Below, piece after piece: positions 35,547 to 47,419 of a stretch of 64,000 nt of DNA. This DNA is from Acorus gramineus. Its lineage: Eukaryota; Streptophyta; Magnoliopsida; Acorales; Acoraceae. A model generated the notes under the pieces. It was not told where the DNA came from, did not search any database, and worked only from the letters and a program-made list of their open reading frames with translations. The stretch is from NCBI GenBank assembly GCA_030737835.1, contig CM060856.1, forward strand, positions 4,249,272 to 4,313,271, written 5' to 3'. Each line of letters opens with the position of its first letter. Position 1 is the first letter of the stretch. Position numbers and translations under genes: made by a program.

Positions 35547-36206
35547 CAAGAAACCCTATAATCTGCCCCCCCCCCCCCCCTTAACCTTAACCCTAAATGT
35601 GGTAAAAAAAAACCCCAAATAACACGCGCATTGCACAATCTACAAAAGAATCAACGATATACGAATGAATTATTGGAAAAAACAACAACTGAGGATGTGA
35701 TTTACGTCTACTTTTGCGTGTGAGAGAGGGGAATCGAATTGAGAGAATAATTTGGAAGCTCTGCTTTCCCTTTCTCTCTCCCTCTCTCTCTCTCTCATTT
35801 AACGTCCAGCTTTACTTTTCTTCGCTTTAAATATTAAAAAATAATAATAAGAATTAAAAAGTGGGAGATGTCCACGTCAGCGTTTCCCTGACACGTATCG
35901 GGAGATAAAGTGCACGTGCGGCAACGGTCCGCGCGCATTCGTTGTTGCTGTACAGCTTGCGATGATCGGAGGATGTTACCGCGTTTGGGTGACGTGGAAC
36001 GCCCAGCTTTTGTTTTTGGCTTGGAGGGCTTCGTCTCTTTGTGTGCCTTTTAAGGGTCGCCACGATTGGTGCGTTTTATCCCAACCGATGCGGGGGCCAC
36101 AGCATGAGGAGATGATAAGTTGTTCATAAGGTTGGTTTTTTTTTTTTTTCTTGTGTAAAGGAGATGATAAGTTGTTAAGATGGTTGCCAACCCTCATAAG
36201 TAAGTG
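35547..36206 (-). promoter_or_regulatory. Upstream region of the VTT gene
   Basis: On the minus strand a GA-rich leader-like tract (35775-35800) and a TATTTAAAG sequence (about 35826-35834), a candidate TATA region, lie 230-290 bp before the ATG. A C-run of about 15 bases is at 35566-35580. The 35870-36060 part is GC-richer, with CACGTG-containing sequence (gtgcacgtgcgg, about 35910-35922). Position-based inference. Confidence 0.35.
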
Positions 36207-36209
36207 TTA

Positions 36210-36495
36210 GGGTTAGTTTGATAAATGAATAAGATTTTAAAGATAAATTGTCTTAATTTTAAATAATAACAAATCTATCAATTTTGTTTATATTTACATT
36301 TGTTAAAATTAAGATAAAAAATAAAAAAAATGTTATCTCAATCTTTAATTAAAACAAAATATTCTCATTATCATTTCAAAATTGGGACAACCGACTACAG
36401 TTTATCTCAATTATTTTTGGGATAAGTTGTCCTTCCACTAATTTATCCCCATAATTATTGCGTACCCCAACACTTATCCCCTTGTCAAACCAACC
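36210..36495. mobile_element. Tourist/Harbinger-type MITE
   Basis: Ends GGGTTAGTTTGATAA on the left and GGTTGGTTTGACAAG on the right in reverse complement, flanked by TTA at 36207-36209 and 36496-36498. TTA duplications and ~15-bp TIRs are typical of PIF/Harbinger MITEs. 286 bp, AT-rich, noncoding. Confidence 0.68.
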
Positions 36496-36991
36496 TTAGT
36501 TGGTAAACGGATAAATATTTAGGATGAATTAGCCTAATTTATTATTTTTATCCATATTTACATTTGGTAATGCATTTTGTTATTCTCATTTTTTCGTGTT
36601 TTTATCATTAACTTTGCATTTGGATCACATGATGTAAAATATGAGATAACTTAAAAAATAATTTAAATTTACCAAGTCTACTCTTTCTATTAGATGGACA
36701 TTAATATTGTTGGTTTGATTTTATGAAGTTTTTGGTTTTCTTTTTTTTGGGAAGGGCAGTCATAAATATTGTACATGTTTTACAAAATGAGGTTAAAAAA
36801 TGGGGATAAAATCTATCCCATATTTTAGAGCATCTCCAACCACACTCCATATCCACCTCCAAATTTGAAGATTTGGATTTGACCCTCCATATTTAGAGGG
36901 TACTTCCAAATCACATTTTTCACTTTTTACTTTATTTATTAATTAATTCAATCTAATATATATTTTGATCCACTAATCCATTTTTAATAAA

Positions 36992-37775
36992 TAGAAAATG
37001 ACCAAAAAAATCTCATAAAAGTTAGAATTACCCAAATCAGTCACTTTTTAAAATTATACATAAAAAAGTCTCATTTCATAATTTTGGAAACACAAAGACT
37101 AATCTACCCTTATGTAATTAAATCCTTAACATCCCTCTAACCCTTCTTAGGTTATTCCACACCAAAAACATATTTTTCCTATAAAATAACAATCTCTCTT
37201 TTTATGACGCAAATCAATCCCTTTAGATATTTTATTATTATATATATATTATATTTTGTGTTTCTTATATCTTACCTGTTGTTTATCATTTTTCATTGTG
37301 TATAATCATAATATTTAATTTAAATCTGTGTTGTATCCCAATGCAGCAGATGATATTTTAATATTTTAAATCATTATTCACATTTTTTTTTTTGCTTGGC
37401 TATTCTTGTTTTTTTATGGCGTATTAGTAGATATCCATTTTTTAAAAGAAATATTAACATTTAACGGAATTCATCATCCAAAACTCAAATTATATTGGCA
37501 CATATCTCACAGAAACTACCTCATCACAAAGAATTTAATTAGAGTAAAAAAAAAATTCTACATGAGAATGTATGAAATACATTAACAAAATTGAGAGAGT
37601 GAAATATTTTAACAAAGTTAAGAAGTATGGAATATGTTAAGGATCTAATTACATAAGGGTAGGTTAGTCTTTTATGTTTTCAAAATTGTAAAATGAGATT
37701 TTTTTTAGTATAATTTTTAAAAGTAGCTGATTTGGGTATTTTTAACTTTCAGGAGACTTGTTTGGTCATTTTCCC
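36992..37775. mobile_element. MULE-type MITE with exact 9-bp target duplication
   Basis: TTTAATAAA flanks the element at 36983-36991 and 37776-37784. TIRs of about 150 bp start TAGAAAATGACCAAA (left) and GGGAAAATGACCAAA (right, reverse complement) and continue with GTCTC, TACCCAAATCAG and CTACCCTTATGTAATTA. 784 bp, noncoding. Confidence 0.85.
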
Positions 37776-37788
37776 TTTAATAAAAGTA

Positions 37789-40700
37789 CAGTGCTGCTAC
37801 CTGGACCCCATAAATTAAGCTCCATTTGTGAGCCCCAATAGGTGACACTCTCATTTTGGTTCCCTACTTTACTTTTTCTAATCACCAAAATGACAATGAC
37901 ATGACTGCCCTTCTTATAATTTTAAAAATTGGCTCCAACTAACTAATATCCTCATTAAACCTTGTAACTGAATCCCACAAAGGGCAGCACCATTAAATCC
38001 TCTCCCCGACGTAACATATTTTTAAAAAATCTGAAACACCATCACTGTCTGATGAAAAAAAAGAACATCAACCACATGTTATCAATTAAGATACAATAAT
38101 GTATCTAAAAATTCAAATGAACAAATATGGTCTACATGCTACTGAAAATGCACAGAAAATTCATAAAAAGTCTTCAAAATGCCAACAATAAGCAATTAAA
38201 TATTAATCAACTATACATTAATCAAATCCATAAAAATAAAATAACAACCTTCAAAAAAATGGGTTGGAATTCAAATTCAGATACAGGTGTATCTAGAATT
38301 TAAATTAACAAATACACATTCCATACAAGTGAATGTGCACTGTATTTGAAAATCTTGAATCTGAATGAGTCGAATAATGCTGATACAAAGCTAAAAAATA
38401 TGATGAATGACACATTATGCATAATTATACACAGACACATAATCATAAACGATTGCACAGATCATACTTGGTACACAACAATGCATGTAAATCAAGATAC
38501 AGGTCATGTATCTAAATTTAAAATAAAATTCAGATTCAATACATGTAAATGATGATTCAAAGGAATGACAAAAAATTAAAATCAAAACAATGTATTCAAA
38601 TCAAAATCAATATTCAGATACATTTGCAATGTATCTAGATTCAAAATAAAAAAAATCTGTTTGCACGAATATAAATGAAATGAATAATGCTTATAAAAAA
38701 CTACACATGCTTATAAACAAAATTAAAACAGAGTGATTAACATCCATATCATTATCAACAATTAAATGGATTTGATTCAATGCTTAAAAAGGGAATACAC
38801 ATATGAAATAATAAGATTCAATTCAGTGATAACATCTCTAATAATCAAAATAAAAAAAATCAAATAAACCAAACCTGAAACAAATCACCATTAATGATAT
38901 CACAAACAAATCGCTGGGATCCAAAAATCAAATAAACCAAACCTGAAACAAATCGCCATTAATGATATCACAAACAAATCGCTGGGATCCAAAACAAAAA
39001 AATTGAAATTCCTCTCAAGATATGGAATCGGATTGTTGTTTATGTTTAATTTCATTAAAAAATCAATGAGAAGTATAAATGGGGCTGCCGATGGGTAATA
39101 AACTATTGGCTTTCATTGTTTTTTATTCATCGATTGAATTTTATTGTTTTTTTTAAAAAAAAAGAAAGAGAACAAAGAATCCCAACAAATCATAACCGCC
39201 TACATCACTTATGGATCGGTTATCCAAAAATAAAAATAAAAACTCATTGGAGGGTAAAAGGCCTACACCACTTATGTATCGGTTATCCAAAAATCTAAAA
39301 AAAACTCATTGGAGGGTAAAAGGAGAATTATATGTGTCATTTCATGGGGCTTGTAATAGGGTCTACAAGTTGAGGCTCAAAAATCATTATTGATAAAAGT
39401 ATTATAGTTTGAAAGATCTTATCGAGACCTTCAAAATGAGACTAATTTTAAATTATTTTAGAATTGATTTTAAATAAATCCTCGTATGTTTGATTATTCA
39501 AGAATTATTTTATTTACTTAATAAAAAAATTATTAATTTAAAAATAATTCCAAAACCATTTAATATTAAACTCATTTTAAAGGTCTTGATGAGATCTTTT
39601 CAATGGTATAATTTTTATATAAATAGATTATTAATAATAATATTTATTAATGAGTTTTTATATAACATTATATAATTTTAAAAACAATAATGATTTTTTG
39701 GCCACAATTGCTAGATCTTATCTCAAGCCCCATGAGGTGGTAAATTTGAATTACCCATATTACCCCCATAACTAATCGAATTGAGCTTTCCATAACCTCC
39801 CCCATTAATCCCGAGGTGGTTATGATTTGAGAGATTTTTTCCCTTTTAAAGATATCAATTCAATTGGACGACAAAAAAAATCACGAATTTACCATTTCTT
39901 GATACAGAATGATCAGTAAAACGAAAACAAATATCAATTTCATTTTTTGATTCAGATTTGTTCGGTGGAAAAGAGAAGAATTACATGATTTTTTTTGGGC
40001 GAACTGATTGTGGTGCAAACAATGGTGATCCATCCAGGTTAGGCTTTTTTGGACCCACAAAAAAATTACAATTTACAATTTTTAGTTTCAGAGTGATCGG
40101 TGGAACTGAAACCAAATATCGAATTCAGATACATGTATCTGAATTCAATATTTGTTTATCTGAATTCGATATTTGTTTTAGATTTTCAGATACACGTATC
40201 TGAATGTTGTATTCGTTATATCATTTATTTTTTAGACTAAGAAAATGAACAATGTGCACAAGAAAACCTAAAACAAATGAACAATATCAAATATTGTTTT
40301 CTCAAATCTAGATACACTTGAAAACTTAGATACATTGGAAAACCTAAAACAAATGAACAATGTCAAATATTATTTTTCTCAAACCTAGATAAACAAATAA
40401 TCATTTTGGATTTTAGATACATGTATCTGAAACACATATTCTTTAAATGGATTTCAGATACACTCAGATGAACAGATGATCAATGTGCGGAAGGGAACTT
40501 TGACGATTGAAACGTTTCATGTTTAATTTTTTAAATCAGCGATTTCATTTTTTAAGAAGTGCAAAAATGTCTTCTAATGGTCTTGTTTATGTCGCAAAAA
40601 AAAAAAAGACAGGGAGGTTTCATTGTGGGAAGAAATCTAATTTTTTTTCTTCGCCATTGTTTATGATTGTTTGGGGATGAAAATTAGATGATATGAACTC

Positions 40701-41012
40701 TTGATCGCTGGAATTTTTTTCTTTTTTTCGTTCGTTTGGATTCGCCCAATTCGGAAATCCTAGGTCATAATTTTTTTTTTGAAATTTGTTCAATCAGAGA
40801 AGTTTCAATGATGTCGTGTTTTTAGGGATTTTGTTATGAGGATATAATGATGGTATAATTAGTTGAAACCAATTTTTAAAAACCTCTGAAGGGTAGTAAT
40901 GTCATTGTCTTTTTTATTGTTTGAAAAAGTCAAATAGGGAACTAATAGGAGAATGCCACCTACTGGGGCTCATCAATAGGATCTAATTTCTGAGGCCCAG
41001 GTAGCAGCACTG
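37789..41012. mobile_element. 3.2-kb TIR transposon, non-autonomous
   Basis: Left CAGTGCTGCTACCTGGACC and right (reverse complement) CAGTGCTGCTACCTGGGCC, followed by about 75 further bp of matching arm (GAGCCCCA, AGGTG, TTCCCTA). Target duplication not resolved: the flanks are AT-rich and only roughly alike. The interior has a 68-bp tandem duplication (about 38859-38994), a 63-bp tandem duplication (about 39199-39325) and several AGATACATGTATCT palindromes (for example 40131 and 40421). No transposase. The TIR length suggests a MULE or hAT. Confidence 0.72.
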
Positions 41013-41268
41013 TTTTAAAAATGATAAGAAAAAATGGAGGGTGATGGTTGGAGTGCAACACCCTCCAAAAATGAATTTCCTCCATATTTAAAGGCTTGGA
41101 TTAGAGATGCTCTTACCTAGAACAAAATATCCCAACTTTTTCTCTCAAAATATGGACAATTGTTCATGCTTTATCTTTTTTTTTTCTTATGCCATATGTG
41201 ATAACATGTGATTTAATCCAATTATTTCCTTATCCTAACCATTTATTCTAATGTCAAACCAGGCCTTA

Positions 41269-42131
41269 TGTTTAGGATAATGTTACACAAAATATTTTTT
41301 ATTTTTTTGAGAAATATGTTTTTATTTTGAACACAAATACTCTTAATATATGTTGTGAATGTCAATTGTGTATTTTTATTATAAATACGAATTAGTTTCA
41401 CTTTCATAATTTAATATGATATTTCGACAATTACATAGCAAAAAAAATATTATTATAGTTTATCCTGACAACTATTTGTTATTGCTTATTAGTTTTTTTT
41501 TTATCAAATATAATAAAAATATCTACTATTTATAAAAAAGTTAAAATTGATAATCTATAAGTTAAAGCTATAACAAACGTGGCCATATTAAACATGTGAA
41601 TGAACACTAGTGAGCCCCTCATTAGAGTGACAATCATTTATAAGATCCAACACTAACTAAAAATCTCATCTCATTGAGTTTGTATGATTCCAAGTAATTT
41701 AGGAAATATTGAAGATTTGCTTACTTTCTGAGTTTTGACAACTAATAAAATACATCTTTTTAAAATTTATATGTATATTACATTAGTGCTGTAAAATGGA
41801 CTCCGTGTATCAACCCCTAATAATTCAATATATTATTTAATTTATTTTAATTTATTTGTTTGATATTTTTTTAAAGAAAAGGGCTGGACGATCAGACAAT
41901 AATGAAACTATTTTAAGAATAATAATAATTATTATTAGTTTTATTAAAAATAATTTTAGTTAATATTATATAGTGTTGAGATTCATTGTAAATTGAAGTA
42001 GTCCCTTGAGTTTGTTATGTCGTTGATGTAGGACTTTAGAAATATTGATTAAAATAAGATGAGAGAAGTGACATAGATTGTTTAAATAAGATGTGTTGGT
42101 AAGACAAAGCGTGCAGTGTTAAAATCTATTA
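41269..42131. other. Intergenic, AT-rich
   Basis: No gene, RNA or paired repeat recognised between the MITE nest and the 20-kb MULE. Confidence 0.4.
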
Positions 42132-42279
42132 TCTTGTTTTGGGAAAATTAAGTAGAGGTTCTCCAGCCTATCCCTCATTATTTTTAGATCCCTGGATCTT
42201 TTTAAGATATTTCTAGGTCCCTAACCCCTGGTTTAATTATTTCTGAGTCCAAACTAACTGCTGCCGTTTCATCCCCCAT

Positions 42280-43138
42280 GCGAAATGTCCTTCCTACCCT
42301 CCCACTTAATCTTCCTCTCTCTCTCCCAATTTCACCCCCAAAATCTCTCTACCCAAAAACCCCTCTTTTCTCTTCAAAACCCTAAAAAACCTCTAATCGT
42401 CCTCCCTCCGTCGATTTCTGCATTCGTTGGCGGCGACACCCACGAACGAAGAATCCATCAACGGCGACGATCCTAGAAGCCCTCGCGACATCATCGACGG
42501 CGACGCCAATGATCCTCCGCGGCAGCGACATCCTCCTCCTCAAAGTACGTCAAACTCTTCCCTTTCATCACATGATATATAAAATGCATGATGATATGGA
42601 TTTGCCTTTGGTGGATTTGCTGCTTGTGCTTTACAAATGCATGATTAACATCTTGGCTTGCATTGTTGTGTCGGTTAGTTTATTAGTACTATGTAATATC
42701 CTAATAGTACACTGTTAAGCTTATTGGTACACTAGTAAATCTTTGTGGTACATTGTTAAACTAATGATAGCATGTGTTGAAGTAAAATTACTTTAACAAT
42801 TCATTGTGAATGAGATGTGTGGCTTCATGTGTTGGTTGAGAGGATGTGACACATTCATGTAAAGAAGAGGAAGAGGAGGGTGAGGAGGAGGGGTAGGTGG
42901 AGGAGGAGGAGCTGTATAGGAGGGGAAAAAAAGAAAGGATTGGCCATTGGAGGGTTTTTGAAGAGAGGACTGGACACTGTGAAGCTTGTGCAAAGAATGT
43001 GAGGCCATTGGATGGTTTATTGTTTCTTTTCTTGTTTGTATTTTAAAGCAGTTGTAATGTTTGATTCCTGCTTTTTATTTGTTTGTGTGATTTTTATGTG
43101 TTTATGTGTTTACATTTTTATTTTCGCACACTGTATAG
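42280..43138 (+). promoter_or_regulatory. 5' leader of the MULE plus-strand gene
   Basis: CT-rich stretch (42290-42420), then a GC-rich block (42400-42540, ggcggcgac words) and a GTACGTC donor-like site after CTCAAA at 42540-42546. The first 21-bp motif array (42686-42760) follows. An acceptor-like CTGTATAG (43131-43138) precedes the first clear coding exon. Leader with an intron is the likely reading. Confidence 0.4.
42686..42760 (+). repeat. 21-bp motif array A
   Basis: Copies of GTACAYTGTTA-like sequence start at 42686, 42707, 42727 and 42748. In the leader of the MULE plus-strand gene. Confidence 0.75.
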
Positions 43139-43253
43139 GATTGAAAAAATAACTCGAATAGAGGATTTGATACCAAGAAGAAGTCCAAGGTTTAATACGG
43201 TGGTCAAAATTCCTCCGAAGTCTAAAGCTCCTTCCAAACCATCCATTGAATCC

Positions 43254-46200
43254 TGTCACGCCCCAGGGCGGCCGTCCCCGGGACGCGGCAAGTATATATA
43301 TGATATCAGTGACAGGAAATCAATAATAAACCACAAACAATCACTAAAATGACACACAGATAAAAACAGGGCTGACATAATATATACACCGAGTGCGGAA
43401 GCTAAAAGACTGAGTCTGTAGTCAAAAACATACTACAGACTCGATACATAATCATAAGTCCTGTGAGAGCCAACATGCCCATATATATATACAACAAAAT
43501 CCAAATACAATCCAACTAAGTGCCCAAGCACAGAACATATACGTACAACAGAAAGAAGGGTGCTGATGGCCTCAAAACTCGTGGGACGCGGCGCTGCCCT
43601 CTGCCGGTGTAGTCGCTCGGGAAGCTCCTCCCTCAGAGATCACTGAAAAGACAATATGCGAGGGGTGAGCCACACGCTCAGTGAATAGCACAACCCATGC
43701 ATACAGTTCATATTAACCACATTTAATCAATTCATAAGCCACAAGTGGCATAATATCACCATCCGGGGGTTCGTTCATCGCCGAACTCCATACCCTCACC
43801 CTCACCCTCACCCTCAACAGGTGACCTAGGATGTTGGGACTTAGCGGGTTGATAAACATCCATTCATAATCCTGTGGGTCGTCGCATCGCCGGCCCACCA
43901 TACCCTCACCCTCACCTCTCAACAGGTGACCTAGGCTCTTGGGACTGACTAGGCTGTTGGTTACCCTTGGTCCACCGATAGTCTCTCCTCACTCCGCGGT
44001 TGTTTGGCCACTCCCATGTTCAGCGCAGTCCTTCCAAGTCAGGAGGCGCCTACTAGTGGGAGCCCCTGCACGGGACAACCTGTCTAACGCCGAGGTAGTC
44101 TCTACACGGATCCGACGAGGGGAACAGAACAGCCTATCCATCGCATATGATCCACTCGGATCCGCTGACAGCACATCTCTAAGACTCTAATGTCTCGAAT
44201 TCCTCAGAATTCCACCAGCGCGCATAACCAGGATGCGGGGAACATGCATTTAGTAATCATAATACAAGGGAAAATAGAGACCTTGGGAGGGTAACCTGAG
44301 GTCCCGATGTAGGACATCCGACAACCAAACGAGGAACACGGAGTACCCTAACCCGGGTCTCAATGTTAACCTCGCAAGGCCCCCTTATATTCCCTAAGCA
44401 TGCTATCAATTATTACAGTTTGCATTTAATTAAATAAACCAAACTAATAGGACGCATGCACAGGTCGGGTTTTCCTAGCATGATAACGGGGAGGCAGGAT
44501 GCATGGCTCATGCACAATCCTAAGGGTGCAAGTCCCTATCACACAATCTAGGGTGGCATGCAATTCTACACACACATCATGCTTACATGGTTATAAAATA
44601 ACAGTTAATACAAGCTATACGCCCCAGGGGAGAGCGGTACACGCCCAAAGCATGTAACGCCTCCCAAACTGGGTTGGGTTGTCCCACTCACCGGAAATCG
44701 GGTCGACACGCGACCGTCCGTCGAGATCTGCAAGACAAGGTATTAACTGGTTAGAATAAATCCACAATTATCCCAAAAATACATAACACACACAAACAAA
44801 CATCCAACACCCCCCGGCAACCACCCGCACGGCCGGCCACCACCCGCACGGCCACCCGACCGCCCGGACGCGCCGCCGCGCCTCAGCCCGCGCACTCCGC
44901 GCACCGCCCGGGGCCCCGCGCGTCCACCGAGCCCAGCCGCGGCAGCCCGCACGCGCCCCGCACGCCGTGCGCACGCTCCTCGCCCCGCGCGCACCTCCGC
45001 CGCTCCGCGCGCCCCGCGCACGCCTCGCGCACAGCTCCTCGCCCCGCGCCTCCTCCGCGCGCGCCCCAGCACCCGTGCGCTCCGCTCAGCACCTCGGCCA
45101 GCACCTCCGCCAGCACCTCGCGCGTCCAGCACCTCCGCCAGCACCTCGCGCGTCCAGCACCTCCGTGCGCGCCCAGACCAGCGCCCAGACCAGCTCGCCA
45201 TCAGCCCCTCGCGCACAGCACCACCCGAGCAGCTCGCACGCCTCGCACCGCCGCGACCAGCTCCCCCGAGCGCACGCCCGCGCGCACGCTCGCGCGTACG
45301 CACGCGCGCACGCCCAGCCGGCTCCTGCTCGCCGCCTGTGCAGCCTGAGGCCCCCAGCCCATCCAGCGCGCCCAGCACGACCAGCCCCACGCACCAGACC
45401 CGCGCACATCCACGCACACGCCGCGCGCACGCACACCCGCGCACGCACGCGCGCATGCCCGCGCGCGCCCGGCCTGCGCGCTGCCTGGCCGCTGCCGCTG
45501 CTCCCTGCTGCCCGGGACAGTCCCCAGCCTGCCGAGCGTCTCCAACCTCCCCTCCCACTGCCCCGACCACCTCCAGCCACCTCCGACCACCCTCCGACGA
45601 CCCCCACCGCCACCAACCACCTCCCAAGCACAAAACCCTCCCCTAGCAATCATCTAGACGAGAAATAAGAGGGAAAGGAGGCTTACCGAGGGGAGGAGGA
45701 GGCGTCCGGTGGATCTCCACGCGCCGAAACCCTTCCCACAAGCCTTCTCACGCCCCGATCTATCACGGCCCTTGATTTGGCTCGAAACAGAGGAGAGAGA
45801 GGGGAGGTCGGGGAGGCTAGGATCGTCGGAATTCGGATTTGAAGACACCGGAGCGTAGATCGGGACCCGATCTACACTTCCCGTGCTTTAGGTTTTTGGT
45901 TTTGAGGGGTGTAGGGGGCTCGAACAGAAGAAAAACGGAGGAGAGGAGAGAGAGAGTTCTAGTCGGGAAGATGATGAATAGTGTTGAGATATTTTTGATT
46001 CCTTTTAAGTAGAGCGCGACTTAAAAACCCGGATACGCCCCGGAACTGCGAAATTTTTGCAAACGATGCCAGAATTCGATGAAATTTTCATGAGTGGCTT
46101 AAAATGGCACCAGGAGACATAATATGCAGTTAGATTTTCAATCGGAGTCCTCTAACTCGGACGATAGCTAACAGTCCAAAATTATGCGGTTCCGATCGAA

Positions 46201-46276
46201 AAACCCTGAAAATTTTAAAACTGCAAAAAATGCTCCAATGGTTGCCAATAGGCCGAAAAGTTACACATATATAACA
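43254..46276 (-). mobile_element. Solo LTR 1 of a Ty3/gypsy retrotransposon (3.0 kb)
   Basis: On the plus strand it starts TGTCACGCCCCAGGGCGG and ends CATATATAACA, the inverse of the plus-oriented LTR at 53714-57075. AATCC flanks both sides exactly (43249-43253 and 46277-46281). No internal region is present, so it is a solo LTR left by recombination. It contains (CCCTCA)n repeats at about 43793-43816 and a GC-rich, CpG-rich block at about 44820-45560. Confidence 0.95.
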
Positions 46277-46281
46277 AATCC

Positions 46282-46780
46282 CCTACTCAAAACTCATCCA
46301 TAGAAGCTCCTCCCAATCCACCAACTGAATCTCCTACTGAAAACCCGTCCACAAAAGCTCCTTCCAATCCATCCATCGAATCCCCTACTAAAAATCCATC
46401 CACTAAAGCCCCTACTGAAAACCCATCCACCAAAGCCCCCACTGAAAATGCATCTAGAAAAGCTCATTCAAAGCCTTCCAGCAAAGGCCCTGCAAAAAAG
46501 TCGTCCATAAAAGCTCCTTTGAAGCCTACCACCAAATCACCCACTACAAAGCCACCCACAAAAGCTCCTTCTAAGCGTTCTACCAAATCCCCTGCGCAAA
46601 AGTCGTCCACAAAAGCTTCTTCGAAGCCTTCCACCAAATCCCCTGCTCAAAAGCAATCCACAAAAGCTATTTCCAAGACTTCCACCAAATCCCCTACTCA
46701 AAAGCAGTCCACAAAAGCCCAGTCCAAGCCATCCATCAAAGCTCCTTCTAAGGAATCAACTGAAGCCCCTCCAAAAAAAA
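46282..46780 (+). repeat. Degenerate coding minisatellite (Pro/Ser/Thr/Lys repeats)
   Basis: Repeating units of about 30-33 bp encode variations on STKAPSKP and STKSPAQK, a basic low-complexity linker in the MULE protein. The frame is open throughout, so the repeat was kept as coding sequence until recently. Confidence 0.8.
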
Positions 46781-46892
46781 AGGTTCAAAAGAAATCAGTC
46801 AAGAAGTCCAATGTTTCTATGGAAGAAAATAGAGGTAAACAATTCTGTGTCCTACTTATTGGTTTATTGAAATATATGCGGTTATGTGCTAT

Positions 46893-47063
46893 GTGCATTG
46901 TAATATAATTTGGGTACATTGTTAATCTTCATGGGTACACTGTTGAAATATATTTTTTAAACTAAAGAGTATACTTTGATGGACTATAATTTAAGACATT
47001 TTTTCTCAGTACATTGTTATATGTTATGGGTACATTGTTAATTTTAATAAGTACTTTGTTAGT
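46893..47063 (+). repeat. 21-bp motif arrays B and C
   Basis: Copies at 46893, 46914 and 46935, then at 47009, 47030 and 47051, all 21 bp apart within each group. In the intron after the Pro/Lys repeat exon. Confidence 0.82.
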
Positions 47064-47419
47064 GTCAGTAACTTTTGTTTGTAATATATTATCATTTTTT
47101 TCAGTAACTAATGCTTGTCCTATTATTCCATATATACAGAAACAATCCAGTTGCCCTTCATTCCTAAGTCTTTGTTAGTTCAACACCGCTGTTTTCCTAT
47201 TTATTATAGGAAAACGATGGACAGGATTGCAATGAGGGACTGTCATTGGAATGTATTGAAGAAGACACCATTCTACATCTTGGTGGACATCCCCAAGATA
47301 GGATTCAAAGCTGAGTTACTTGATATAATTATCAGTAACTACAGTCTTGATGATGGTGTCTTCAAGATTGGTGGAAGACGATTACCGTTGACGGCTGAGG
47401 AGGTTGCCCTCATCATAGG

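Larger units (their letters stand above)
36828..41112. mobile_element. Tourist-type MITE (GAGCATCTC ends) interrupted by two insertions
   Basis: GAGCATCTCCAACC at 36828 and, in reverse complement, GAGCATCTCTAATCC at 41112, with TTA at 36825-36827 and 41113-41115. Removing the two nested elements leaves about 265 bp, a normal Tourist MITE length. Its arms share further words such as TCCATATTT and GAGGG. Confidence 0.72.
36499..41265. mobile_element. Outer TTA-target MITE split by later insertions
   Basis: The left end contains GTTGGTAAACGGATAAAT and TTTAGGATGA; the right end in reverse complement GGCCTGGTTTGACATTAG, then AATAAATGG and TTAGGATAAG. TTA lies on both sides (36496-36498 and 41266-41268). 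It appears to be a relative of the neighbouring MITE into which the GAGCATCTC element inserted. The ends are diverged, so this is a moderate call. Confidence 0.42.

Noticed and set aside
37789..41012. Confident superfamily call (hAT or MULE) for this element
   Set aside because: The flanking AT-rich bases agree only loosely, so an 8- or 9-bp duplication cannot be distinguished from chance.
44743..45668. Long overlapping open frames on both strands rich in Ala/Arg/Pro (also 49173-50348, 54343-55606, 58235-58876)
   Set aside because: They lie in the GC-rich block of gypsy LTRs, where stop codons are rare in all frames by composition. No domain, and the frames differ between LTR copies.
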